Part shown: positions 1 through 9,908 of the stretch, in pieces
Position numbering within the stretch: the stretch's first letter is position 1
Layout of the letters: the number at the start of each line of letters is the position of its first letter
DNA from: Caenorhabditis elegans
Taxonomy: Eukaryota > Nematoda > Chromadorea > Rhabditida > Rhabditidae
Assembly: GCF_000002985.6 (NCBI RefSeq)
Contig: NC_003280.10
Location: forward strand, 3,468,501 to 3,532,500
DNA: 64,000 bases
Reading direction: 5' to 3'
The notes under the pieces: generated by a model
What the model was told of the DNA's origin: nothing
The model's database searches: none
The model's input: only the letters and a program-made list of their open reading frames with translations
Position numbers and translations under genes: made by a program

Positions 1-1225
1 TGCTCGAAGTGCTCGAGGTGCTCAAGGTGCTGAATGTGCTCAAAGTGCTCGAGGTGCTCAAGTTGCTCAAGGTGCTCGAAGTGCTCGAGGTGCTCAAGGT
101 GCTCGAGCTGCTCAAGGTGCTGAATGTGCTCAAAGTGCTCGAAGTGCTCAATGTGCTCAAGGTGCTCGAGGTGCTCAAGGTGCTCGAGCTGCTCAAGGTG
201 CTGAATGTGCTCAATGTGCTCAAAGTGCTCGAGGTGCTCAAGTTGCTCAAGGTGCTCGAAGTGCTCGAGGTGCTCAAGGTGCTCACGGTGCTCAAGGTGC
301 TGAATGTGCTCAAAGTGCTCGAAGTGCTCGAGGTGCTCAAGGTGCTCGAGCTGCCCAAGGCGCTCAATTGCTCAAGATGCTCTAGGTGCTCAAGGTGCTC
401 AAGGTGCTCAAGGTTCTCAAGATGATCGAGGTGCTTTAGGTGTTCGAAGTGCTCAATGTGCTCAAGGTGCTCGAGGTGCTCAAGGTGCTCGAGGTGCTCA
501 AGGTGCTCGAGGTGCTCAAGCTGCCCAAGGTGCTCAATGTGCTCAAGGTGCTCGAGGTGCTCAAGGTGCTCAAGGTTCTCAAGATGATCGAAGTGCTCAA
601 TGTGCTCAAGGTGCTCGAGGTGCTCAAGGTGCTTGAGGTGCTCAAGGTGCTCGAGGTGCTCAAGGTGCTCGAGGTGCTCAAGGTGCTCGAGGTGCTCAAG
701 GTGCTCGAGGTGCTCAAGGTGCTCGAAGTGCTCAAGCTGCCCAAGGTGCTCAATGTGCTCAAGGTGCTCGAGGTGCTCACGGTGCTCAAGGTGCTGAATG
801 TGCTCAAAGTGCTCGAGGTGCTCAAGTTGCTCAAGGTGCTTGAAGTGCTCGAAGTGCTCGAGGTGCTCAAGGTGCTCGAGCTGCCCAAGGCGCTCAATTG
901 CTCAAGGTGCTCTAGGTGCTCAAGGTGCTCAAGGTGCTCAAGGTTCTCAAGATGATCGAGGTGCTTTAGGTGTTCGAAGTGCTCAATGTGCTCAAGGTGC
1001 TCGAGGTGCTCAAGGTGCTCGAGGTGCTCAAGGTGCTCGAGGTGCTCAAGCTGCCCAAGGTGCTCAATTGCTCTAGGTGCTAGAGGTGCTCAATATGCTC
1101 AAGGTGCTTGAAGTTCTCAAAATGCTCAAGGTGCTCAAGATGCTCAAGGTGCCCAAGTTGCTCAAGGTGCTCAAAGTTCTCAAAGTGTTCGAGGTGCTCA
1201 CGGTGCTCAAGGTGATCAAGGTGCT
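1..1225. repeat. 9-bp minisatellite (GGTGCTCAA / GGTGCTCGA variants)
   Basis: Over 130 near-tandem copies of a 9-mer, GGTGCTCAA alternating with GGTGCTCGA, GAGCTGCCC and similar variants. Because 9 is a multiple of 3, several frames stay open and give spurious Leu-Lys-Val, Cys-Ser-Arg or Gly-Ala-Gln repeat proteins. The array resumes briefly at 1464-1510 beyond an inserted element. Larger blocks (for example around 345-520 and 880-1070) recur almost verbatim, so higher-order duplication has taken place. Confidence 0.95.
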
Positions 1226-1463
1226 CACGGGGTTCTGGCCTTCCTCATTGAATTTTCGCGCTCCATTTACAATCGCCTGCCGGACAACGCGTGGAAAAGT
1301 GTCGTGTATTCCACACGGACAAATACATCAGTTTTACAACTAAAAACGAGCCGCGACGCGGCACGCAACGCGCCGTATCTCTATACAAAATCTCTCCGAC
1401 CCAAAATGGCCTAGTTCGGCAAACTCTGCCATTTCGATTTATGAGGGAAGCCAGAATTCCGTG
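1226..1463. mobile_element. 238-bp MITE-like element with terminal inverted repeats
   Basis: The ends are imperfect inverted repeats: the left end begins CACGGGGTTCTGGCC and the right end closes GGAAGCCAGAATTCCGTG. The interior carries the GCCGCGACGCGGCACGC and TAGTTCGGCAAACTCTGCC segments that I recognise as part of a common dispersed C. elegans repeat. It splits the 9-bp minisatellite, whose units continue on the right side at 1464. No coding capacity for a transposase is seen. Confidence 0.75.
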
Positions 1464-1637
1464 GGTGCTCAAGGTGCTCGAAATGCTCGAGGTGCTTAAT
1501 GTGCTCAAGGCAAAATTTCTGAAAAGCGTCTTGTCATGTTCAAGTTAGACTTTATGAATGCTATTGTTTATTAATCACAAAACCAAAAAAAACATCAGTT
1601 ATCCCATAACATTTGGAAGCGCAAAGTCATGCCTTGT

Positions 1638-2141
1638 TTAGTTTTTAGAACCGTAAATGGTTGCAAGCTCCGTCATGCTCTTCATGGTCCAGTTTCCAGT
1701 AATCGGATGGGTTTCCACTCCATGTTCCAGGACAAAAATTCCTGTTTTGATGGGATATTCAACTCTTGTTGGTCTAAAAATCAATGACAATGAAACTTCG
1801 TTGCGATTTCCATTCACAAAATGCCCTTCACGGAATCCTGGGCTGAAGCCTGTGAGCTGCTGGATGAGCTTGCTGGCGTCGATGTTGCTGTTACCTGAAG
1901 CTCACAAAATTGTTTCATAACAGAACTTGAACAAACCATTCTGGGGAGAAATGAATTTAAGAACTCTAAAAACGTCTCCAGACTTGATTGCACTACGAAG
2001 CTTCAAAAAGAATGTTACTCCAATTTCGATTGCATCCATCTCCTCGGAAGTTTGTCGGCGGAAACGTTCATGCTCAGAACTTGATGGATCATAGGCGACT
2101 GAAAATCCAATAAAGGCGAGAAGGAGAACAGGAAGATGCAT
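1638..2141 (-). CDS. Secreted NTF2-like domain protein, copy 1 (two exons)
   Basis: Predicted 153-residue secreted protein. Exons are 2141-1937 and 1894-1638, with a 42-nt intron (GTTTGT...CTTCAG). Residues 1-16 form a signal peptide (MHLPVLLLAFIGFSVA). The rest aligns closely with the neighbouring gene at 2739-3203, including FVNGN, EVSLS, FVLEHGVE and HPITGNWTMKSM. Spacing and the closing Trp-rich strand fit the small NTF2-like (cystatin-like cone) secreted family expanded in nematodes. Its biochemical role is unknown. Without the intron the frame would stop at an in-frame TGA (1908-1910). Splicing removes the stop and keeps the frame, so I favour a functional gene over a pseudogene. It arose with the next gene by tandem duplication, since promoter and 3' flank are also shared. 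Confidence 0.7.
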
Positions 2142-2176
2142 CTCGAAATGGGAAATCTGAAAGAGGGGGCCAGGGT

Positions 2177-2183
2177 TTTATAG
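2177..2183 (-). promoter_or_regulatory. TATA box of NTF2-like copy 1
   Basis: On the minus strand CTATAAAA lies about 36 bp upstream of the ATG at 2141, in a block almost identical to that before the second copy. Confidence 0.6.
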
Positions 2184-2537
2184 GTGTGATCAAATTGAAT
2201 TAGGGATTCCCGTGGTTTCAGCAGGTGGGAAATCAGAGATTATGAAAGGAATTTTGAAGAAGGAGAAAAATTGTGGGAGGAAATGAAATGTTCAAAAAAT
2301 GTTTTTGAAAAATTTGAAAGTATGGTAAGTACACAGTAATAAGGACCCCCTAAAATTATAGAAGTATTCAAAAAACTACACTGTTTTCAGTTAAAAACTG
2401 ATCTTTTATTCGGAATCAGCATTGTAGGAAACATTTTAATTTTTTCTGGTCAATTTGTGACAGAACAGCAAGTTGTAAAATGTCGAGAAACATGTGGAAA
2501 AAATACAGTCCCGCCGGATGTCAGCTGCTGGAATTTT

Positions 2538-2539
2538 TT

Positions 2540-2594
<55 letters not shown>

Positions 2595-2625
2595 GTCCAT
2601 ATACAGTATACATACATATACTGGC
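2538..2625. repeat. TATACA hexamer microsatellite
   Basis: About nine uninterrupted TATACA units followed by decayed ones. It lies just 3' of NTF2-like copy 2 on the minus strand. The translated ORFs here are artefacts. Confidence 0.95.
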
Positions 2626-2738
2626 TTGGAACATTCATAAACTTTCTGTGTCCCGATTTCTGAAAAGCTTCTGGTCATGTTCAAGGAATACTTTATTAAG
2701 CTATTGTTTATTATTTGCAAAACCAAAAAACACGTCAG

Positions 2739-3203
2739 TTATCCCATAACATTTGGAGGTGCGAAGTTATGCCTTGAACGGTTTTTAGAAATGTTAATCC
2801 CCGTAAGCCACGTCATGCTCTTCAGGGTCCAGTTGTCAGTTATTGGATGTTTTTCAACTCCATGTTCCAGCACAAATGTTCCGTTTAGGAAAGGATAATC
2901 ACGGCCGGGTACTTTGAAAATCACTGATAATGAAACTTCGTTACAATTTCCATTCACAAAATATCCATCACGAAATTCCGCCGCCCAGCCTTTGAGACTC
3001 CTCATAAACTTTATGACGTCGATGTTGGGATGTGTAATGAATTTGACAACTCTGAAAGGGTCTCCAGACAAGATTGCATTATTCAACTCCGAAAAAAATT
3101 GTGTGCCAATTTCGTACGCTTTGATCTTCTCGGCATCTTGGCTTGATGGAACGTCGGCGACTGAAACCCCAATAAAGGCGAGAAGGAGAACGGGAAGTCG
3201 CAT
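2739..3203 (-). CDS. Secreted NTF2-like domain protein, copy 2 (single exon)
   Basis: An uninterrupted ORF of 154 residues. Signal peptide at residues 1-16 (MRLPVLLLAFIGVSVA), then an NTF2-like region: FFSELNNAILSGDPFRVVKF in the helical part and FVLEHGVEKHPITDNWTL near the C-terminus. It lies just upstream, on the same strand, of paralogue copy 1. The two share promoter, signal peptide and 3' flank, but this copy lacks the 42-nt intron of copy 1. An extracellular, possibly intestinal or immune-related role is typical for such families, but that is inference; no catalytic residues can be named. Confidence 0.8.
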   Translation of the reverse strand: MRLPVLLLAFIGVSVADVPSSQDAEKIKAYEIGTQFFSELNNAILSGDPFRVVKFITHPNIDVIKFMRSLKGWAAEFRDGYFVNGNCNEVSLSVIFKVPGRDYPFLNGTFVLEHGVEKHPITDNWTLKSMTWLTGINISKNRSRHNFAPPNVMG

Positions 3204-3237
3204 CTCGAAATGGGAATACTGGAAGAGGGAGCCAGGG

Positions 3238-3244
3238 TTTTATA
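3238..3244 (-). promoter_or_regulatory. TATA box of NTF2-like copy 2
   Basis: CTATAAAA on the minus strand about 36 bp before the ATG at 3203. A CTCTTCCAG just downstream could act as a trans-splice acceptor. Confidence 0.6.
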
Positions 3245-3574
3245 GGTGTGAGCAAATCGAATTAGGGATTCCCGTGGTTTATGGGCAGGAGAACAGGTGA
3301 GAAATCAGAGATTATGGTGAAGAATTTCAAGCGAGAAGGAGGGAAAATCTGTGAGAAAAAATATTGAGCTTTGGGAAATTATTCTGCAAGTTGTTACTGC
3401 TGGAACGGTGACCTGTGGCTGTTTTGCATTGGCTTTAGTGTCACTAAATTGATCTGACATAAGTTGGTTTTACAATCGTTCGCCTATTGAAATATATAGA
3501 ACACCGAACTCTATAGAAGTTAATGCTATATTATTTTTATGTCAAAAATTTATTATTATATTTCACAGAAATTA

Positions 3575-3916
3575 TTAGATTTCCGCCTGCTGCATACCAT
3601 TACCACGTTCCATTCCTGATTTCCCATTTTCCTTCTCTTCCGGCATTCCTTGACCATTTGAATTCATTCCATTCATTCCGCTCATCCCATTATTCTTACC
3701 CATTCCAGCTTGTCCTTCCTGACCAGTCGGCATTCCTCGTCCACTCTCACCCATCTGGCCTTCCTGGCTTCTAGGCATTCCTTGTCCTCCATCCATACCT
3801 TCCCGGTGCATTCCATCTTGACCTCCCATTTTTCCTTGTTGAACCATATCAGTCTCAGCACTTAGTGCGCCAGAAATAACGAGTATAGCCAAAAGTGCAC
3901 AGAAGAAGGATGACAT
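3575..3916 (-). CDS. Small secreted Gly/Met/Gln-rich protein
   Basis: Single-exon ORF of 113 residues. Residues 1-20 are a hydrophobic signal peptide ending ISGALSAE. The mature part is low complexity, built from Gly, Met, Gln, Glu and Asn, with repeated GQEGQ, GMxG and NGMSGMNGMN patterns and no cysteine. A TATA box lies upstream. I do not recognise a named family. Composition resembles matrix or secreted-mucus-like peptides of nematodes, which is only a guess. The signal peptide and in-frame low-complexity body make a real gene more likely than chance. Confidence 0.7.
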   Translation of the reverse strand: MSSFFCALLAILVISGALSAETDMVQQGKMGGQDGMHREGMDGGQGMPRSQEGQMGESGRGMPTGQEGQAGMGKNNGMSGMNGMNSNGQGMPEEKENGKSGMERGNGMQQAEI

Positions 3917-3953
3917 GATTGAAAGTTGATAGCCTTGGTGATGCAGGCCTGGG

Positions 3954-3961
3954 TATTTATA
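3954..3961 (-). promoter_or_regulatory. TATA box of the Gly/Met-rich gene
   Basis: On the minus strand the palindromic GGTATAAATACC lies about 38 bp upstream of the ATG at 3916. Confidence 0.6.
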
Positions 3962-4621
3962 CCAATAGGTTCGACATCGATCAGGATTAACAACGGTGTC
4001 TGTGCCTTATTTGAACCGGGGATTTACAGTTCAAAGCATCAAAACAACAGAGAGGGTTGCAGGGAAAATGACGTCAGAACTGGATATATTATACACGCTG
4101 AACTTACAAGACTACTTTCCAGATCAGGAGTAACGTCACTTGAACATAGAACCTTAAACTTCCCTGATCGGGAACCGGTTATGAAGCCAGGCCCCCCCCC
4201 CCACTGTTTTGACATTTTCACCAATGACTTCCGAGTTTAATAGAGAAACAGACATCGTTGTTAAAACAAATCGGGTCCACCTGCTAGGTAATACCTGGCA
4301 ACCTTGTTTCAGGTATTAGACTTCAGGTACGGAAAATGGCCTGACTCCTCGACTAGTCGTCTCAGGAGTAGTGTCAAGATGGCAGCTGAACAGCTCAGGA
4401 AAGTACAGAATCTGAAAATTGAAAATGTATTTTTTCCAAATCGATGTTGACTTCCATTTTGATTTGTCCTTGAATTTCCCTTCCTTCTAGCTATTCGAGC
4501 TTGCTTTTATTCATTTTTCTAAAATTTCCCATCAAAATTTCCCCTTCCCTAATTCGATTAGCCTTCCCACCTTCATAAAACTCTGCTTCCATCCCTGAAT
4601 TTCCAGTGCCGCATCTCCAAG
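3962..4621. other. Intergenic, no gene seen
   Basis: Divergent promoter region between the Gly/Met-rich gene (minus) and the small peptide gene (plus). It contains an 11-base C tract at 4192-4202 and a likely trans-splice acceptor (ATTTCCAG) at about 4598-4605 before the next ATG. No coding region is supported. Confidence 0.5.
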
Positions 4622-4907
4622 ATGAACTGGCTCTCCATGTTCATTCTACTTGCTGTAACTGCCATGGCCGCCAGCCATGGCCAGCGTTGGTTCCATAAGT
4701 TTCACAGAAACCCAGCTTCTGACGAAGTTCATGGAGATGTTTGGACCCAGGAAAGACCCTTCGAGGATGTGGATTCAGATGAAATGTGAGTGAACTTGAA
4801 CAGTGTTTGAATCTCAAAAATATCTTAGTTTCTTAAGGAATTGGGCGCAGGGCCGTCGCCGTCATGGAAGGCACGGAAGAGAAAGAATTCGAACTTTGGA
4901 TTTTTGA
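4622..4907 (+). CDS. Small secreted basic peptide precursor (two exons)
   Basis: Exon 1 is 4622-4785. Exon 2 starts at 4829 or 4838 and runs to the TGA at 4905-4907. The two possible acceptors (TATCTTAG and TTCTTAAG) are 9 nt apart and both keep frame, giving about 76-79 residues. The N-terminus is a clear signal peptide (MNWLSMFILLAVTAMAASHG). The middle is acidic (DEVHGDVWTQERPFEDVDSD). The C-terminal exon is strongly basic (GRRRHGRHGRERIR) and could hold dibasic processing sites. That architecture suggests a neuropeptide-like or antimicrobial-type precursor, but no family is recognised. A polyadenylation signal AATAAA follows at about 4968. Confidence 0.65.
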
Positions 4908-5553
4908 GTTTAACTTTTTTAAGAAATAAATAATTTATCTATTCATTACTATGCACTTGGACGTTGAATAAAATTTTGTGAAAAAAACTAGAAAGTTCTG
5001 AAATTCTCTAAGGAAGGTGTGTATTCTTAAAATATACAAGTAGGTATTAAGAAGGCATGAACGCCTGAAGACGTGCAAAACGACAGCGTGAACCTTGACC
5101 AATCAGCGACTTGCGAAGGGCGTGTCCAAGCTCGCTTATTGGTCCGAAGCTTTGATGCCTCGTATCTTGGTTGTTTTTACTTTCATCAAAAAATTATTAA
5201 CTGACAAAATGTTCATTATTGATTTTTCTATAATTTTGTAGTTGAACAAATTTTTTGAATAATCTATTCAAGCTGAGATATTGGCCGCCGAAATTTTACG
5301 TAACAGGTTTTGGATTTTTCCTTTAGTCTGTCAGAGCGTTTTTATACATTCTACCTCATTTGTCTGTTGGTGTTAGTTTTGTGGAATGATCTACCACCTT
5401 TGGCAATTCTACAATTTTTTATTGTCTGACCAGTGTTCAGTGACCACCCCTATCATTGCCTCCTACCTGGGAAGCTCCGCCCTTTTACCTATGCTCGTAG
5501 CAGTCCAATACACCCGATGATAATGACTGATTCTACAACCTTTCTGGACCAAA
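4908..5553. other. Intergenic with a small inverted repeat
   Basis: 3' UTR of the peptide gene, then AT-rich DNA. A short inverted repeat is visible: GACCAATCAGCG at 5097-5108 against CGCTTATTGGTC at 5133-5144. No gene is supported. Confidence 0.5.
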
Positions 5554-6173
5554 ATGATTCTCCCAACATCCGTTGAATTCTTCCTCCCAAACTTTTCCAA
5601 GAGCTCCGAAAAAATTGAGAAGACCGCGGTCGAATTGACGACGGACTTGGCGAAAAAAGAAGTATTGAAGTTTTTGCCAATCAGGATCAGGTTAGTCACT
5701 TAATTTCATTTTCTAGCATTTTAACCTTGTATTTTTCCAGACAACATCTACAGCTCTGCTCCAACTGCTCCAACTTAAAACGGCTGGACTCCACAACCCC
5801 ATACCAGCTGGAGACCTGCTCAGTGGGCAAAAATCTCATCGAGCTGGACTTTTTCGGTTGCTCTTGGAGCTTTGGCGGAAAGGGCAAGGTGACTCTTCGA
5901 TTTGGAGGTGGACTTCGGAAGGAGTTGGATTTAAAGATCCCAAAGGAAGAATCAATGCGAAGAATTCTAAAATTCTACCTAACCCGGAAAGGGACCATTG
6001 TGAAGAAGCTGTGGATCAAGGATCAGGAATCAGTGAAGCTTTTGGCTTCGATGGGGGTTTTCAATAAATTTAATGTGTCGAATCAGGAAGGTGTATTGTT
6101 GGAGAATCTGGAGGATTTGGACGATTTTACGCTGTCGAAGATCACCTGGAAACTTGTGGACCCACGTTGTTAA
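5554..6173 (+). CDS. Unrecognised 189-residue protein (two exons)
   Basis: Exons are 5554-5690 and 5741-6173, joined by a 50-nt intron (GTTAGT...TTTTCCAG) in phase. The ATG at 5554 opens the frame. The product is a soluble, leucine- and lysine-rich protein with an LQLCSNCSNLKRLD segment after the intron and charged helices in the second half (KEESMRRILKFYLTRKG, KKLWIKDQESVKLLASMG). There is no signal peptide or membrane segment. Leu-spaced residues around LKRLD and LIELDFFGC resemble the degenerate N-terminus of nematode F-box-associated proteins, but the match is too weak to name. AATAAA signals lie at about 6261 and 6291. Confidence 0.6.
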
Positions 6174-6479
6174 TTTGTTTTTTGTTGTTGTTAATTCTGT
6201 TGGTATTTTCAGCTTACAAACTTGTTTAACTAAGCATAATAATGAAAAATATGTACATAAATAAATAACTTTTGGAAAATTCGGTTTGAAAATAAATAAT
6301 AGCAAATTTCAAACAGTGATAACTTATAACTTATTAGCCGCTTAGTCAATTAAAATTTTTTCAACTAACAGAATGTGAAGTGTACATTAATTAACGTTTT
6401 GCAATTTGAAGCTTTTTAAATATATTTTTCAGATTTAAAGGTACAGGAGCTTCAATAAGCCTTCCCTGAGTTTATCAGA

Positions 6480-7110
6480 TACCTTTGAGCTCTTGTGTCT
6501 GCTCCTTCAAAATTTTCTGAAATATTTAAAAATGTTTCAAAATGTTGAAAAAATTTCCTAACGTTTCCAAAATTTTCAGAAATGTTTTGAATTGCTCCAT
6601 AATGCTTCAAAATGTCATAGAAATTTCCGAAATTTTCCAAAATGCTCATAAAATTTCCTAAAGTTTCCAAAACTTTCAGGAATGTTCCAAAATGTTTCAA
6701 AATATTCAAAAAATTGTCTAACATTTTCAAAATTTTCAGAAATGTTTTGAAATGCTTCATGATGTTCCATAATGTATTAAAAATTTCCTTAAGTTTTCAA
6801 AACTTTCAGAAATGTTCCGAAATGCTCCATAATGGTTCAAAATTATCCAATAATTTCCAAAATTTACCAATATTTTCCAAAATTTTTCTGAATATTCCGA
6901 AATGTTTCACGATGCTCCATTATGTTCAAAACATTTCCTCAAGTTTTCAAAAATTTCCAAATTATTTCTAAACGCTTCATGATGTTCCATAATGTTCCAT
7001 AATGTTTCAAAATATCACGAAATTTTCCAGTAATTCCCAAAATTTAAAATTTTCAAAAATGTTCCGAAATGCTCCATAATGTTTCATACTGTTATTGAAA
7101 AGCCTTTACA
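6480..7110. repeat. Degenerate AT-rich tandem repeat (AAATGTTCC-type units)
   Basis: About 600 bp built from diverged units such as GAAATGCTCCATAATG, TTTCCAAAATTTTC and CAAAATGTTTC, with no exact period. ORFs here in both strands are Phe/Lys/Asn low complexity and not genes. It lies between the unrecognised gene and the 3' end of the next F-box-type gene. Confidence 0.75.
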
Positions 7111-7173
7111 ATATGAACAAAAATGTTTCTTCAATTCAACTGAATTTATTAAATCAATATCCTTTTTTAAAAA

Positions 7174-8688
7174 TCAATAAACTGTGATAGTGAACCAATT
7201 ATATCTCTTCCACGTTTCGAGCTTTATATCGATCTTCTCATCCACAATTTGATACAAATTCTTAACCCGAACAGCTTCACTATCCACTATCACTTCTTCA
7301 CTTTTATCATAACACTCCACATAGTTCACTCCTTTCATCAAAACTTTTATATCCAATCTTCTCGGAGAATTGACAATAGTTACTGATTGAAGTATAGGAC
7401 ATCCTCCATTGATCAAATGCTTTATCACTAGATTCCACTCTTTCATGCTTAATATAGAAGACTGTAACTTTACACTTTTACTGTTAAGGAGTAATATATC
7501 ATTCAGTGTGAGGCCTGATTGAGGAGTCATTTGGAAATAGGTGAGCTCATCGAAATTGCTGCTGAGCAATTGTTGAATTGTTCTTGTCTTCGGTATTTCA
7601 GATTTTATTTCCAGAATCTGAGAGCAGCAAAAGTTACTTTGAACTTGCTCAATACACTTTTCAGATTTAATACAACTCTCGTAGGCTTCTACTTTTACTC
7701 CTTCTAACACATCCATCAAAATAACTCCATCTGCCGTTTCAAATCCATCATCCTCTATCTTCACTATATCGATTTTCGGGTAGTCCAAAACTCTCATCAG
7801 GTGATCTACCCAATGTCTCAGCCCGACTCCTTTCATAGGCGTCAATTCACTTTTCGTATTTCCATCGATAGTTTGGTAGGTTAGCGCATCCTTCAAGTCG
7901 TGCAGGTTTACGGGGCGGGATTGTAACGCGATGCGATCCATGTCAAAGGCTATCACGATGTATGGCCGAGTTGTGAAGAAGATCACAAAGTAGAAGAGCT
8001 CACGTGAGGCCTGCAGTTGGACGTTTTCCACTTGACAGTTTTTCGGCATTTTCAGCGGTGTGGTGACTTCGGAGCACATGTACTCGGCGATTCTGGAAGA
8101 AAAACTTTTTAGAACTTAGGCTTAGGCCTAGGCTTAGGATAGACACAGACTTAGACTTAAGCTCAGACTTAGGCTTAGGCTTAAGCTCAGGCTTAGGTTT
8201 ATAATCAGGTCAAGGCTTAGGCTAAGGCTTAGGCTTAAGCTTAGGTCAAGACTTAGAACTAGGCCTAGGCTTAGGATAGACACAGACTTAGGCGTAGACT
8301 TAGGCTTAAGCTCAGACTTAGGCTTAGGCTTTGGCTTAGGCATCGAATTAGGCTTTGGAAAGCTTACAAGCGCCATAGACCGGCTTAGAAAAAAGTATAT
8401 TGTAAAAATAAAATCGGATGAGGCTTTGTTTAATGAAAAAACGTAGTTTCAAATGTATGGGTCACTTAGCAATTCTAGTCAAAAACAGGCCCGTCGGTCG
8501 TCCGCTGCTGTAACTGTTTTTGGGACAGAGTTTTATTATTTTGACAATCTCAAATCTTATTTATATTTGTTCATATTTTTGTTCTTTTGTTCATATTGAA
8601 AACAAAAAACTCACCTGTCGGTAGGAAAACATGATTGAATTACATTGAGAATATAGTTTTTGAGACGACGAAAAAACGTGAACAACAT
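7174..8688 (-). CDS. F-box-type protein with FBA_2 domain (fbxb-like), first copy
   Basis: Exons are 8688-8615 and 8092-7174, giving 330 residues. Exon 1 encodes a short F-box-like start (MLFTFFRRLKNYILNVIQS) and joins in phase to IAEYMCSEV. The C-terminal half carries the nematode F-box-associated type 2 pattern: LTLNDILLLNSKSVKLQSS, then NLVIKHLINGGCPILQSV. Proteins of this family usually act as Skp1-Cullin substrate adaptors with a variable recognition domain. The F-box here is short and degenerate, so Skp1 binding is uncertain. The 522-nt intron holds a TTAGGC-like array. It is one of three related genes in the window (see 8938-9908 and 22679-24414). Confidence 0.75.
8113..8346. repeat. 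Degenerate interstitial telomere-like repeat (TTAGGC)
   Basis: Roughly 35 units close to CTTAGG / TTAGGC, with CTTAAGCTCAGA and GGATAGACACAGA variants, and an internal duplication of about 140 bp (the GGATAGACACAGACTTAG block occurs at about 8138 and again at about 8274). It sits inside the intron of the F-box-type gene. The unit matches the C. elegans telomere hexamer, but the array is decayed. Confidence 0.85.
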
Positions 8689-8937
8689 TAGATAATAATG
8701 GATAACACCATAAAATGAGTTGTGCGTCAGTGAATTTTTCAGATCGATATTTGCACGAGAAAGGACATCTGCTCAATTGATTTTTACAAAGGGTGCTAAT
8801 ATCTATGACAGCTGGAGTACAAGGTCAGCGGTCTTGTAGGAAGGTAGGCCATAGTGGTTCATACAGAGGAACAACTTCATAAACATAATAATAATAAGTA
8901 TTTTATTTTGACAAACTTTCAACAAAAATTTCAAAAT

Positions 8938-9908
8938 TCAAAGGATAATATCAATGAATTCACCATCCTCATCCAATCTACACTGTATCATCCAAGGATC
9001 TACAACAAATTTGAGATAGCTGCCATAACTGAGAGTTTCAAAATGCATCGTAGCATAAGTTCCATGTTTTTTCTGAATCGAGTATCCGCCGAAAAAAGAC
9101 TCCCATGAGTCTCCGGGAAAGGCCAATGTAATAACATCTTTGCGGACGATTCCATATTTTATCCCTTTAAAAATGATTTCTTCGTTGAATGTTTTTGCAG
9201 GAGCTCTATAATACAATTCCAAATATTCGAGTGGCATTTCGGATCCGTTAATCCATCTTTTTAGAAAAATATTCAAATCCTTGTCGGTTATTTTTGAGTT
9301 ACTCACAGAAATTGTTGGAATATTCAAAAAAAATAAATCATCTAACGATATCAATTCTCCATTTGATATAGAAATTGCGTAGAAATTCATTAGATATACC
9401 GATCTGGCACTTGAAGAAATCCCAAATAAGCATAACTGTTCTTTATTCAACAATAAATCAGCATCCTCCCGAAATTTTTTTCCTAGCAATATATTGTAAG
9501 AGAAACGACCTCCATAGTTGTTCTTTATTTGCCGTTTCAGTTGGTTCAGCATATCAATTTCATCCGAGGATTGCTTTTTAGTGGTGATCTCCAAAATAAT
9601 ATTTACCCATTCCATCAGTTCAAGCTTCTTCCATTTCCAACGCAGCTTTCTTTCCCTACGTGTATACATGCCTTCAGTTATCTCAATTACATCTTTGTTT
9701 TCAAAATTAAATGATACAGAATCTCTATTGTGACTGCTTATGCGAAGATTCGATTGACCTGTGAAAAGAGCACACAAGACTGTGTGAGGCACGGCACACC
9801 TGGTCTCTCGATGGTCTTACTGCAAGTAGGCTCGTAATCTAGAACAGCCGGAATACATAGGAGGTCAAATAAACTGTCCAGTAGGAAGGCACGTCTGTTC
9901 TTGGGCAT
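8938..9908 (-). CDS. F-box-type protein with FBA_2 domain, second copy
   Basis: Exon 2 (9758-8938) is a long open frame with the FBA_2 core: LISLDDLFFLNIPTISVSNS followed by DLNIFLKRWING and PLEYLELYY. A clear acceptor (TTTTCACAG) precedes it. A plausible exon 1, 9908-9800, starts MPKNRRAFLLDSLFDLL and joins in phase across a 41-nt intron, giving 309 residues. The exon 1 assignment is less certain because the F-box is hard to recognise. Same strand and same family as the gene downstream at 7174-8688, so probably a tandem duplication. Role: putative SCF-type ubiquitin ligase substrate adaptor, by family. Confidence 0.7.

Noticed and set aside
1-1240. Long open frames encoding Leu-Lys-Val, Cys-Ser-Arg or collagen-like Gly-Ala-Gln repeats
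   Set aside because: They are a by-product of a 9-bp unit; frames break at variant units, there is no start context, signal peptide or non-repeat domain.
8113-8346. A true telomere or fused chromosome end
   Set aside because: The TTAGGC units are decayed and lie inside a gene intron with normal genes on both sides.
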